From the NCBI GenBank assembly GCA_910583755.1, contig CAJTZO010000025.1, forward strand, positions 1 through 36,620: a stretch of 36,620 nucleotides of DNA, written 5' to 3'. Shown here one piece after another: positions 24,156 to 31,620 of this stretch; position 1 is the stretch's first letter, and each line of letters begins with the position of its first letter. The notes under the pieces were generated by a model, which saw only the letters and a list, made by a program, of their open reading frames with translations, had not been told where the DNA came from and searched no databases. The translations under genes and the position numbers were made by a program. This DNA is from an uncultured Clostridia bacterium (lineage in GTDB: Bacteria > Bacillota > Clostridia > Lachnospirales > Anaerotignaceae).

Positions 24156-25238
24156 ATGAAAAAAAAGTCATATTCTTTGGAGGAATGGTGCCAAAAAATG
24201 AATAAGCCAGAACTTTTGGCGTTGTACGACCGACAAGCAAATCCGCTCCCTCCATCAGAGGTGCCATTTTCCTCAGGAAAGAAATATAAGTTTAGATGTC
24301 CCATCTGTGATATCTCTTGGGAGCATACACCAAACAAGTTAAACCGTTTAAAAGCCTATGATTATAATGTTATCAAGCAACGAAATGAAGTTACCTACTG
24401 TCCTTATTGTACAGGAAAGCGCCCGTCCCCTTACTATAATCTTTTGACTATTATTCCAGAAGCAGAAAAATGGTGGGACCCTGAGCGCAATTCTATTACC
24501 ATGAATATGGTTCTTCCATCTTCACATCAGGTATTTTATTTGAAATGTCCGAAGTGCAACTATCAACTGCTCAAGCCAGTTCGAATTGAGGATCGTGGTA
24601 GAGTATTTCTCTGCCCTATCTGTGAAAATGGAAAAAACACAGAGGTAACAGATAAAAACTGCTTGAAAACCACTTATCCTAAGATTGCTGATGAATTGGA
24701 TGATGCACGTAATGATGGGATTACTGGAAGAATGATTCTTCCATCATCTTCTGAAAAACTTTGGTTTATATGTCCTTATGGACACCATTATAAAGCTCGA
24801 GTATCTAATCGCACTTACTTAAATCGAGGATGTCCAATCTGCAATAAGCGGAATGTGACTTCCTTCGCAGAGCAAGCATTTTTATTTTATCTTCAAAAAT
24901 GCACATCAGATATTCAAAGTTGTCAGGATGACCCATACACAAAGGAAAACATTGATATCCTGCTTCCCTCTCAAAAAACAGCAATCGAATTTAATAGCTT
25001 ATATTACCACATTACTGTCAGTGAAGGTCGGCGTGTCTCTACTGACCTAAAAAAGATATATACTTTAGCGCAGTATTACTATGTCTATGTAATTATTGAA
25101 GATGGAACTAAATTGCCCCTTCCTTCCCATCCGCTTATCAAACTCATTTCTGTTCCTATCTTTGTATTAAATCGTAAAGTTTGCCACAGATATGATGATA
25201 TCATTTTAGAGTTGCTACGTTCTCTGTTCCCAACCTGA
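24156..25238 (+). CDS. Multi-zinc-ribbon protein with VSR-like PD-(D/E)XK endonuclease domain, truncated by in-frame stop
   Basis: 360 residues as translated. Several treble-clef zinc ribbons (CPIC...CPYC at 48-85, CPKC...CPIC at 131-156, CPYGHHY...CPIC at 206-229) are separated by the W-D/HP-x-x-N...LPSS pattern of DUF4379-type repeats. A nuclease-like domain follows: E239 (SFAEQAFLFY), D267 (NIDILLP), E278 (AIEFNSLYYH), resembling VSR/very-short-patch-repair and other restriction-type folds. The TGA at 25236 interrupts a frame that continues without another stop through a further zinc ribbon, so this is probably a nonsense-truncated gene. Base composition and codon use are clearly G+C-richer than its neighbours, suggesting recent transfer. 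A role in DNA processing or defence is inference. Confidence 0.65.
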   Translation: MKKKSYSLEEWCQKMNKPELLALYDRQANPLPPSEVPFSSGKKYKFRCPICDISWEHTPNKLNRLKAYDYNVIKQRNEVTYCPYCTGKRPSPYYNLLTIIPEAEKWWDPERNSITMNMVLPSSHQVFYLKCPKCNYQLLKPVRIEDRGRVFLCPICENGKNTEVTDKNCLKTTYPKIADELDDARNDGITGRMILPSSSEKLWFICPYGHHYKARVSNRTYLNRGCPICNKRNVTSFAEQAFLFYLQKCTSDIQSCQDDPYTKENIDILLPSQKTAIEFNSLYYHITVSEGRRVSTDLKKIYTLAQYYYVYVIIEDGTKLPLPSHPLIKLISVPIFVLNRKVCHRYDDIILELLRSLFPT

Positions 25239-25783
25239 GATACCTACCCTAATATTAATATTATGCGAGACCAACTTTTGATTCTGCAACAATATGTTTG
25301 GGTTTCGATAAACAATAGCTTTGAAGCACGTTATCCACTACTTGCCCGAGACTGGCATCCAACACTAAACGGTCACTTGACACCAAGTATGTTTGCTCCC
25401 ACTGTCTCATATAAGTTCTATTGGGTATGCCGAAATTGCGGAAAGCCCTATCAAATGAGTATGTATAATCGTACAAAAGTTAATCCTGATACTTGCCCTT
25501 TTTGCTGCCGCAAGAGCCATTATAAAAGTCAGTTGCTCTCTGAAGCCTATCCGTTCCTCAAAAGCTTTTGGAGTGAAGCACTAAATACCATACCTTTTTC
25601 ACAAGTAGCAGTGGCATCTAAAAAATTTGGCGTATTTGAATTGCTTGATGGCAGGATTGTAGCAGTTCGACAGTTCGAATTTGTAATCTTTCAGCTTGGC
25701 TGTATCAATATCCAGACCGCGATGTGGATGAGTATTTGAATCATTGCTGGGAAAAATCTCGGCGATTGTTCTATCATGACTAA
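25239..25783 (+). pseudogene. Remnant 3' part of the zinc-ribbon/endonuclease gene
   Basis: The reading frame of the preceding gene continues after its TGA as DTYPNINIMRDQLLILQQY, then NSFEARYPLLARDWHPTLNGHLTP with a zinc ribbon CRNCGKPY...CPFC, the same DUF4379-type unit found upstream. Near 25690 the sensible reading moves to another frame, which runs AWLYQYPDRDVDEYLNHCWEKS to a TAA at 25781-25783. So there is one nonsense and one frameshift mutation. An ATG at 25263 could restart translation and give a 158-residue product, but no Shine-Dalgarno sequence precedes it. Confidence 0.65.
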
Positions 25784-25833
25784 CCTTATCAACTTACATC
25801 ATCAATATATCGAACTCAAAATATAAATAAAAT

Positions 25834-25862
25834 TTGATATTTTAAATAGAGTTATATATAAT
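25834..25862 (+). promoter_or_regulatory. Promoter of the hypothetical gene at 25.9 kb
   Basis: TTGATA (25834-25839), 17-nt spacer, TATAAT (25857-25862). It immediately follows the end of the broken zinc-ribbon gene and precedes the next start by 57 nt. Confidence 0.8.
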
Positions 25863-25919
25863 ATGGAAAAATGATTCCAATTTATTCAGAATCTATCAAT
25901 GATAAGAAAGGTTATAGGT

Positions 25920-26486
25920 ATGGTAAAAATTTTTAAATATAAAAATGGAGAAGTAAAAATAATGTGGAATGAGCAACCTTTGCTGAAAGATTATAAATAT
26001 AATTGGCGCAAAAAATTAATTAATATAAAAACATATGAATTTTTATCAACGTTTTTATTAGGAGTTGAGATTAAAATTCATACAGGAGGAAAAATATGTT
26101 ATGGAATGTTAGCAGCAAAGATTTATCCTCTTAGAAAACAAGATTGTGTAGAAATAGAACTTGCTTTTACACATAAGAACAGTGTGAAGTATGAGGCCTC
26201 TGGTCTTATAGATGATACTCATGTTTACAAAGGATTACCTGAAGAGTATACAGAACGAATGATAAATCAAATTTGTTCAACAATTTTAGAAAAAGAAAAG
26301 TATCCTCAGTGCAAAATTGTGATTGAAGATTCTGCGAACTGTGAAATTGGGTCAAGTCCAATGTTTTTTGGAATGATAGCAGATATTATAGTAAACTTAA
26401 TTTATACAAGCTCTGAAGATGAAATTTATAATATGAATATTGAAACTTTTACAAATCAATATATGAAATATAAACTAGTATATTAA
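25920..26486 (+). CDS. Hypothetical protein, unknown family
   Basis: 188 residues from ATG 25920 (AGAAAGG 8 nt upstream); an ATG at 25899 would add seven residues and contains the RBS. No signal peptide; one moderately hydrophobic stretch near the C-terminus (MFFGMIADIIVNLIYTSS). The sequence alternates beta-rich segments (VEIELAFTHKNSVKYEASGLID) with a helix after GLPEEYTERMINQI. The GLPEEY...helix and SSPMFFGMIADI pattern faintly resembles domain IV of EF-G-like proteins, but I would not assign it. AT-rich like the chromosome, unlike the preceding broken gene, and with a good promoter of its own. It could be a cargo gene of an accessory island. Confidence 0.6.
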   Translation: MVKIFKYKNGEVKIMWNEQPLLKDYKYNWRKKLINIKTYEFLSTFLLGVEIKIHTGGKICYGMLAAKIYPLRKQDCVEIELAFTHKNSVKYEASGLIDDTHVYKGLPEEYTERMINQICSTILEKEKYPQCKIVIEDSANCEIGSSPMFFGMIADIIVNLIYTSSEDEIYNMNIETFTNQYMKYKLVY

Positions 26487-26608
26487 AGACATAAAACGAA
26501 TGAAACATTATATTGCTAAATTTTTATAAATCAATAATAAAATAAAACAGCTAAAATTCTAATAGTGGCAAAAAAATAAAGTATATTGATTCATTTTCGA
26601 TATGCTCT

Positions 26609-26804
26609 CAGCTTATCAAAAAATCTTGAGAGATAACCTTCAAACTCCTCAAAGAACCTTAATACGGAACTAGTGTTTCGCTAAAAATATTGATTTTATA
26701 AGAAAAAACGTTAGTTTTTCCAGTAGAGTTTTTTGTCCAACTTTTTTTTAAAAAAGTTGGTGGGTGTGGGTGAAACTCACAAAAAAAGGCTTTATTGACA
26801 GACT
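26609..26804 (+). repeat. Multi-hairpin intergenic repeat, copy D
   Basis: Left end CAGCTTATCAAAAAA, right end TTATTGACAGACTG. It lacks the TTCTTTC hairpin but keeps hairpins 1, 3, 4, 5 (CCAAC-T/A-GTTGG) and 6 (TGTGGGT-gaa-ACTCACA, a G-U pair). Flanked by the 16-bp direct repeat ATTTTCGATAT(G/A)CTCT at 26593-26608 and 26821-26836, each the right arm of a locus-specific palindrome. It fills most of the 395-bp gap between two convergent genes; the rest is AT-rich without features. Confidence 0.8.
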
Positions 26805-26881
26805 GAGAGTATATCGGTTAATTTTCGATATACTCTATCATAGTTATGTAATGATTTTAATGAATTAACAAATGAGAATTT

Positions 26882-27196
26882 TTATTCTGCATCAATATCT
26901 AATGTTTCAATGAAAAAACTTACAGGACGAAATCCATCATTACAAGAAATCATAGCAGATTTTTTATTTTTCATCCAACCATCATACAAATTTTCAGCAC
27001 CATAAGCAAGTGCCATGACAAATGCAGACATACTTTCCCATGCACTTTCACAAAATCCTTCTGGCTTTTGCCAGCCGTTTGCAATAAATACTTGCCCCTC
27101 TTTCATGTCACAAGCGTGAGTGATTGGATTTTCATATTTTTCTATCAAATCTGTATAATGTGCTATTTTCATAACAGAAATTTTTACCTTTTTCAT
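26882..27196 (-). CDS. TIGR04076 family protein
   Basis: 104 residues matching the layout of the TIGR04076 family: a KVKISVMK opening strand, EGQVFIANGWQKPEGFCESAW in the middle, the MALAYGAENLYDGWM segment and a closing CNDGFRPVSFFIE strand. Function of the family is unknown; members often occur near redox or stress genes. GAGGTG precedes the ATG. It follows the SUKH-like gene with a 35-nt gap and is probably cotranscribed. Confidence 0.8.
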   Translation of the reverse strand: MKKVKISVMKIAHYTDLIEKYENPITHACDMKEGQVFIANGWQKPEGFCESAWESMSAFVMALAYGAENLYDGWMKNKKSAMISCNDGFRPVSFFIETLDIDAE

Positions 27197-27231
27197 TACT
27201 ACACCTCTATAAATTATTTGTATATTAAAAA

Positions 27232-27864
27232 TCAGTACATTAATTCATGAAAAAACTTATTGTTAATCATATCTTTCACTAAAAAAATTGGCTGTTTTGC
27301 TGCCATTTTATAAAGTTTAGTAAGGACATTTTTATCAATTTCATAATATATTTTTAAATGTAATTGTTCTGCAATTTCTTTTTGCAGTTCATTATATTTA
27401 GGCATGTCATCACCATAGGCATGTTCAAAATCATTACGCCCTTCTGCTTCAAATGCTACAACATCTTTTTCTAATAAAGAGGGGTCGTCAATATATTTCT
27501 TTCTCATATAATTCTGCCATGCACATGCACAATTTAATTCCAATTCTAATAAGTCCTTTAGTGTTTCTGCTACTCTCCCACATTCGCCTTCTGCAAAATC
27601 TATTCGTACAATATTTCCATCTTCTAACAAAGCATAACATCCTCCACAACCATCTTCTGCAAAAACTATACCATCTATATTGACTGTACAGTGATATTCG
27701 TTGCAATAAGAGGACAGTGGTATCGGCTGCTCCATCAATTCTAAATTACATAAAGCGAATACTTTTTCATATAAATCTTTATCTTTTAATATGATAGAAA
27801 AATATTCTTCCCCTTGTTCTCGTTCTTTTATATTTGGATTATCATAATTATTAAATATCCCCAT
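27232..27864 (-). CDS. Hypothetical protein, possibly SUKH (SMI1/KNR4)-like
   Basis: 210 residues. The middle reads GIVFAEDGCGGCYALLEDGNIVRIDFAEGECGRVAETLKDLLELEL, resembling the G-x-F-x-x-D-G-x-G-G-x-Y...G-x-V...A-x-S-F-x-x-F-L core of SUKH-fold immunity/regulatory proteins. The C-terminal third is helical and charged (NELQKEIAEQLHLKIYYEIDKNVL). AGGAGC precedes the ATG. No toxin gene is recognised beside it, so an immunity role is unproven. Cysteine content (CNLE, CNEYHC, CGGC, CACAW) is notable for a small cytoplasmic protein. Confidence 0.55.
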   Translation of the reverse strand: MGIFNNYDNPNIKEREQGEEYFSIILKDKDLYEKVFALCNLELMEQPIPLSSYCNEYHCTVNIDGIVFAEDGCGGCYALLEDGNIVRIDFAEGECGRVAETLKDLLELELNCACAWQNYMRKKYIDDPSLLEKDVVAFEAEGRNDFEHAYGDDMPKYNELQKEIAEQLHLKIYYEIDKNVLTKLYKMAAKQPIFLVKDMINNKFFHELMY

Positions 27865-27964
27865 TTTAAATATGCTCCTATCAAATTTTACTATTTTTTA
27901 AAGTGATTAATATTAAATTACAATTATGTTTATGTTTGTCTATCTTTAGCTTTACCCCAATAAA

Positions 27965-29335
27965 TTAATCTGCATAAAGTTTGGATAATAAACATACTGT
28001 CTCCACATGACTACTATGAGGAAACATATCCACAGGTTGTACTATTTTTACTTCATAATTTTCAAGTAATTTAATATCTCTTGCCATTGTTGCGGGGTCA
28101 CAAGAAACATAAACAATTTTTTGAGGATTAATATTTAATATAGTATGCAAAACTTTTTTATCACAGCCTTTTCGTGGAGGGTCTAATACAACCACATCTG
28201 CCTGTATCCCCTTTTTATAAAGTATAGGAATAATATCTTCTGTAGCTCCTTGTAGAAATTCTACATTTGAAATTTGATTTCTGTTTGCATTTTTTTTTGC
28301 ATCTATGATGGCTTGTTCTACAATTTCAATTCCCACAACATGTTTTGCTTTTTGTGCAAAAAAAAGGGACATAGTACCAATTCCACAATATAAGTCTAAA
28401 ACAGTTTCCTGTGAATTAATATCAGCAAATTCGAATGCTTTTTGATAGAGCTTTTTTGTTTGAATAGGATTAACCTGAAAGAATGACAAAGGAGAAATTT
28501 CAAATTCTAATTTTCCAATGGTATCAACGATATATTCTTTTCCCCATAGCACTTGATTTTGTTTTCCTAATATCACATTTGTTTTTTCTGTATTATAGTT
28601 TAATACAATACTAGTCATTCCTTTTATGCTTTGTAAATGTTCTATTAGTTTTTCTTTATGGGGAAATTGCTTCCCATTGATAACCAAGCATACCATAATC
28701 TGACCAGTAGAAAAACCAACTTTTATCAATATGTGGCGAAGTAAGCCTTTGTGTGTGTTTTCGTCATAGGTCGAAATAGAATATTCTTTTAAAAATTCTC
28801 TTATAATTTCTATAATGGTATCACTAATTTCATACTGTAAAAAGCATTTTTCTGTATTAATAATCCGATGGCTTCTTTTTCCATAAAATCCTATTTTTAA
28901 ATCACTTCCTACTGGAAATTGAACTTTATTGCGGTAGCGCCAACAATCTTCCATTCCCAATGTTGGCAAAACTTCCACTGATTCTATGTTAGCTATTTTT
29001 TGCAGTGCATTTTTTACTTTTTTAGTTTTATATTGTAACTGTCCCTTATAAGATAAATGCTGTAATTGACAGCCACCACACTGTGCAGCAATTTTACAGC
29101 GAGGTACAACACGTTCGGGAGAAGCTTTGATGATTTTTTGTAATTTGCCATAAGCAAAACTTTTTTTTACTTTTACAATCAAAACTTCAATTTCTTCCTG
29201 TGGTAATGCCCTCTCCACAAATACAGTAAAACCATCTATTTTACCAATGCCTTCTCCTTCGTTGCCCAAGTCATCCACAAGCATAGTATAACATTTATTT
29301 TTTTCTACAGTCACATTCGTTGTCTTTTTATTCAT
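27965..29335 (-). CDS. rlmD: 23S rRNA (uracil-5-)-methyltransferase, RlmD/TrmA family
   Basis: 456 residues. An N-terminal TRAM RNA-binding domain (LVDDLGNEGEGIGKIDGFTVFVERALPQEEI) is followed by an iron-sulfur cysteine set (CKIAAQCGGCQLQHLSYKGQ) and the SAM-binding fold (VLDLYCGIGTMSLFFAQKAKHVVGIE). The catalytic region has DPPRKGCDKKVL and the nucleophile in VSCDPATMARD. It makes m5U in 23S rRNA; which position (1939, 747 or both, as in RlmCD) cannot be decided here. ATG 29335 is in an ATGA overlap with the upstream nuclease-like gene, indicating translational coupling; longer starts in this frame lie within that gene. Confidence 0.92.
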   Translation of the reverse strand: MNKKTTNVTVEKNKCYTMLVDDLGNEGEGIGKIDGFTVFVERALPQEEIEVLIVKVKKSFAYGKLQKIIKASPERVVPRCKIAAQCGGCQLQHLSYKGQLQYKTKKVKNALQKIANIESVEVLPTLGMEDCWRYRNKVQFPVGSDLKIGFYGKRSHRIINTEKCFLQYEISDTIIEIIREFLKEYSISTYDENTHKGLLRHILIKVGFSTGQIMVCLVINGKQFPHKEKLIEHLQSIKGMTSIVLNYNTEKTNVILGKQNQVLWGKEYIVDTIGKLEFEISPLSFFQVNPIQTKKLYQKAFEFADINSQETVLDLYCGIGTMSLFFAQKAKHVVGIEIVEQAIIDAKKNANRNQISNVEFLQGATEDIIPILYKKGIQADVVVLDPPRKGCDKKVLHTILNINPQKIVYVSCDPATMARDIKLLENYEVKIVQPVDMFPHSSHVETVCLLSKLYAD

Positions 29336-29943
29336 TCTGCCTTCTTCACCTTTCTTTGTTTTGGCACTTCCCAATATGGACAAACGGTTCCTTTACAAAT
29401 GCAATATCGACAGCTTGCGGTACTACAATTTGCTTTTCCCTGTCCGGTATGGAGCATTTGCCTCATATTTGCAAGTGCCTTACGTACTTCTCGCCGAATT
29501 GTAACGGTATTCCGAATATCAAACATATAATCTTTATATACGAGCCTTCCATATTTTGGGCGTATACCATATATATCTTCTATCAACAAAAAATAGGTTG
29601 CAAGTTGCAATCTATCTCCTGCATGAGGAAATTTATCTTCCCTAATGCTTCCACTTTTTAATTCTACAGGTACGATTGCATTTCCTAACCTTTTTTGAAA
29701 AATATAATCCGGTTTTCCTTGTATATCATATTTTTTAGAATATAATAATTTTCCAAAATTTTTGTCTTTTTTACTTCCTTTTTGGTCAGCATAAATTAGT
29801 TTATAGCCAAAAAGTCCCTGTCTTTTTTTTCTTTTTCGCAATATCCAACATTGCTCTCTTAACCATAGTAAAAAAAGGAGTACAAAAGGCACATAAGAAA
29901 AAAGCCAATCTATGTCTTTAATAGATTTCCAAAAAAGAACCAT
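29332..29943 (-). CDS. Membrane-anchored Cas4-like PD-(D/E)XK nuclease, catalytic half
   Basis: 203 residues. A membrane helix at about 12-30 (DWLFSYVPFVLLFLLWL) and a basic stretch (RKRKKRQ) are followed by a Cas4/Dna2/AddB-type nuclease core: GKPDYIF with D79, VPVELKSG with E94 and K96, and RLQLATYFLLIED with Q113. The tail has CSTASCRYCICKGTVC (C173, C178, C181, C183, C188), matching the three-cysteine C-terminal cluster of Fe-S nucleases. The fourth ligand and the first helix of the fold, normally at the N-terminus, are absent here but present in the gene just upstream. The catalytic residues are intact. Not near any CRISPR array. Start follows AAGGCGGGA. Confidence 0.78.
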   Translation of the reverse strand: MVLFWKSIKDIDWLFSYVPFVLLFLLWLREQCWILRKRKKRQGLFGYKLIYADQKGSKKDKNFGKLLYSKKYDIQGKPDYIFQKRLGNAIVPVELKSGSIREDKFPHAGDRLQLATYFLLIEDIYGIRPKYGRLVYKDYMFDIRNTVTIRREVRKALANMRQMLHTGQGKANCSTASCRYCICKGTVCPYWEVPKQRKVKKAE

Positions 29944-29956
29944 CTGAATCCCGCCT

Positions 29957-30271
29957 TTATTTTATCAAAAAAATGAGAAAACACACAATCATAAGAATCA
30001 TTCCCACTATCATAAGAATAGAAACCATTTTTTGTTTTCTTCTTAAATTTTGATATTCTTGCGCATGAAAAGCACGTCCTCTTGCAAAATTAGATTCTCT
30101 TGTTTTTGCTGGTGCTTTGGAAGATTGTTTTGTCGTTGCCTTTTTGGATTTTGACAACGCAAACAATTTACTTCTACCATAATATCGCTCAAAATACCAT
30201 TGATAAGGGCAATACGTATACCGATTTACTTCTGACGCAGAAATTGTTGTCCTATCCCATTTTAATTTCAT
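29957..30271 (-). CDS. Membrane-anchored N-terminal half of a Cas4-like Fe-S nuclease
   Basis: 104 residues. The first 70 match the opening of Cas4/AddB-type nucleases: TISASEVNRYTYCPYQWYFERY, with C21 as a likely iron-sulfur ligand, and ARGRAFHAQ (R64-H69), equivalent to the R-G-x-x-x-H helix. A low-complexity Ser/Lys/Ala linker separates the two. A membrane helix (81-103) then ends the protein, and 13 nt later the catalytic half starts with its own membrane helix. The two products would be tethered side by side and could rebuild one four-cysteine cluster. The ATG is in an ATGA overlap with the yhaM stop. A frameshifted single gene is the alternative, but the TAA plus fresh RBS argue for two proteins. 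Confidence 0.68.
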   Translation of the reverse strand: MKLKWDRTTISASEVNRYTYCPYQWYFERYYGRSKLFALSKSKKATTKQSSKAPAKTRESNFARGRAFHAQEYQNLRRKQKMVSILMIVGMILMIVCFLIFLIK

Positions 30272-31224
30272 TTCATTCCTTCCTTATAATCAGATTTTCT
30301 GATATTTCTTTGCAGCATTTTATGATAGCCTGCCCAATTTCCTTGATTACTGTTATTATCAATCATTTCTTCAAATACTTTTGATTTTGCATCTAAATTA
30401 TCCGCACAATGCAAAATATACGCCTCTATGATTTTTGGCAGTTTAGGAGAACCATATTCATATTCTCCATGATGGGAAATCATACAATGTTTTAATAAAC
30501 TTTCTAATTGTTTTGGAAAACCTTCTATTTTTGCTGTGGCTTCTGTTATCATCTCTGTTCCGATGATTAAATGCCCTAATAATTCTCCATCATCCGTATA
30601 ATCATTTTCTGGAAATTCTGAAAGTTCCATTAATTTTCCAACATCATGTAGCATAGCAGAAGCAATTAAAATATCTCTGTTTACATGCTTATAACGTGGT
30701 GCTGCAAAATCGCATATTTCTGTTACGGAAAGTGTATGTTCTAATAAGCCCCCCATATAGTTATGATGTACACTTTTTGCAGCAGAGTGTGTTTTAAAAT
30801 TTTTGCTTACAATAGGATGTTTGTAAAAAATAAATTCAAGTAATTTTTTAACATAAGGGCTTTCTATTGTTTTAATATAGGACATCAATTTTTGATACAT
30901 TTCTTCTATATTTTTTTCGGTACAGGGAATATAGTCAAATGGTTCATATTCTCCATCCATGCTGCGACGGATTCTTTTTACATTTAATTGAATATCGTTT
31001 TGATATATCACAACAACTGCATCTATTTTAATAAAATCGTTTTCATCAAATGCTTTAATATCATTTGTCATGTCCCATACTTTTGCGTCTACCATACCTG
31101 TTTTATCTTGCAGTTTTAAAGACAAGTATGTTTTTCCGGCTCTGGATTTTAAAGATTGTTTACTTTTGCAAAGATAATGTTCAATTATCGTTTCGCCTTC
31201 TCTTAACTCATTAATATATCTCAT
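30268..31224 (-). CDS. yhaM: 3'-5' exoribonuclease YhaM
   Basis: 318 residues, typical. An N-terminal OB-fold (YLSLKLQDKTGMVDAKVWD...FIKIDAVVVIYQNDIQLNV) is joined to an HD domain: HNYMGGLLEHTLSV, SAMLHDVGK, HHGEYEYGSPKLPKIIEAYILHCADNLDAK. YhaM degrades RNA from the 3' end with Mn2+ and can act on DNA. ATG 31224 follows AGGAGGA. It heads a minus-strand operon with the two Cas4-like genes and rlmD, all four with overlaps or gaps below 15 nt, suggesting that the nuclease pair works in nucleic-acid turnover rather than CRISPR adaptation. Confidence 0.93.
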   Translation of the reverse strand: MRYINELREGETIIEHYLCKSKQSLKSRAGKTYLSLKLQDKTGMVDAKVWDMTNDIKAFDENDFIKIDAVVVIYQNDIQLNVKRIRRSMDGEYEPFDYIPCTEKNIEEMYQKLMSYIKTIESPYVKKLLEFIFYKHPIVSKNFKTHSAAKSVHHNYMGGLLEHTLSVTEICDFAAPRYKHVNRDILIASAMLHDVGKLMELSEFPENDYTDDGELLGHLIIGTEMITEATAKIEGFPKQLESLLKHCMISHHGEYEYGSPKLPKIIEAYILHCADNLDAKSKVFEEMIDNNSNQGNWAGYHKMLQRNIRKSDYKEGMK

Positions 31225-31304
31225 TGTTGTTCCTCCTAAAAGTACCATTTATATCATATACATTAATTTTACAATTATTTCCATTTAAACCTATCATTTT
31301 TTTT

Positions 31305-31333
31305 ATTATACTCTATTTTATGACATATTGCAA
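31305..31333 (-). promoter_or_regulatory. Promoter of the yhaM operon
   Basis: On the minus strand TTGCAA (31333-31328), 17-nt spacer, TATAAT (31310-31305), with an 80-nt leader before yhaM. Confidence 0.75.
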
Positions 31334-31546
31334 AAACAAAATAATGCTTTTTAGTAGTATATTCCAAAAATAGGAAAATTATTTAATTTTTTGTTGTGAA
31401 ACATAAAAAAACCACTGCAACAAAAATAAAGTGTGGATAAGCTGTATTTTTTTAAAAAATATTAGTTTTTTTATAAAAGTTTTTGGTTAAGCTTTTTTGA
31501 GATAGCTCAAAGTTTTTTTATTCTTTCAAAACTTAACTACATAGCA
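31334..31546. other. Intergenic region with possible remnant of the multi-hairpin repeat
   Basis: Between the yhaM and pheA promoters. The stretch at about 31436-31516 reads GGATAAGCTG, an A/T-rich stem ATATTAGTTTTTTT, ATAAAAGTTTTTGGTTAAGC and TTGAG-atag-CTCAA, in an order that recalls the right half of the repeat but is too diverged to be sure. No T-box or other riboswitch-like structure ahead of pheA. Confidence 0.35.
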
Positions 31547-31575
31547 TTGATTTCTATGGTATTTCGTATTATACT
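31547..31575 (+). promoter_or_regulatory. Promoter of pheA operon
   Basis: TTGATT (31547-31552), 17-nt spacer, TATACT (31570-31575), 45 nt before the pheA start. Confidence 0.7.
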
Positions 31576-31620
31576 TTTAACAATGAAATTTTTTATTCCG
31601 AAAAAATAGGAGGGAACCAC

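Noticed and set aside
25236..25238. TGA read as selenocysteine or recoded stop in the zinc-ribbon gene
   Set aside because: No SECIS-like hairpin is apparent just after it and a second lesion (frameshift near 25690) follows; gene decay is simpler.
29332..30271. CRISPR-Cas locus suggested by the Cas4-like genes
   Set aside because: No direct-repeat array and no other cas gene in the window; neighbours are yhaM and rlmD.
31436..31516. Sixth full copy of the multi-hairpin repeat
   Set aside because: Only a loose AT-rich resemblance to the right half; ends and most hairpins cannot be aligned with confidence.
31334..31620. T-box or amino-acid riboswitch upstream of pheA
   Set aside because: No T-box sequence, specifier stem or terminator/antiterminator pair found; the start is about 40 nt after a simple promoter.
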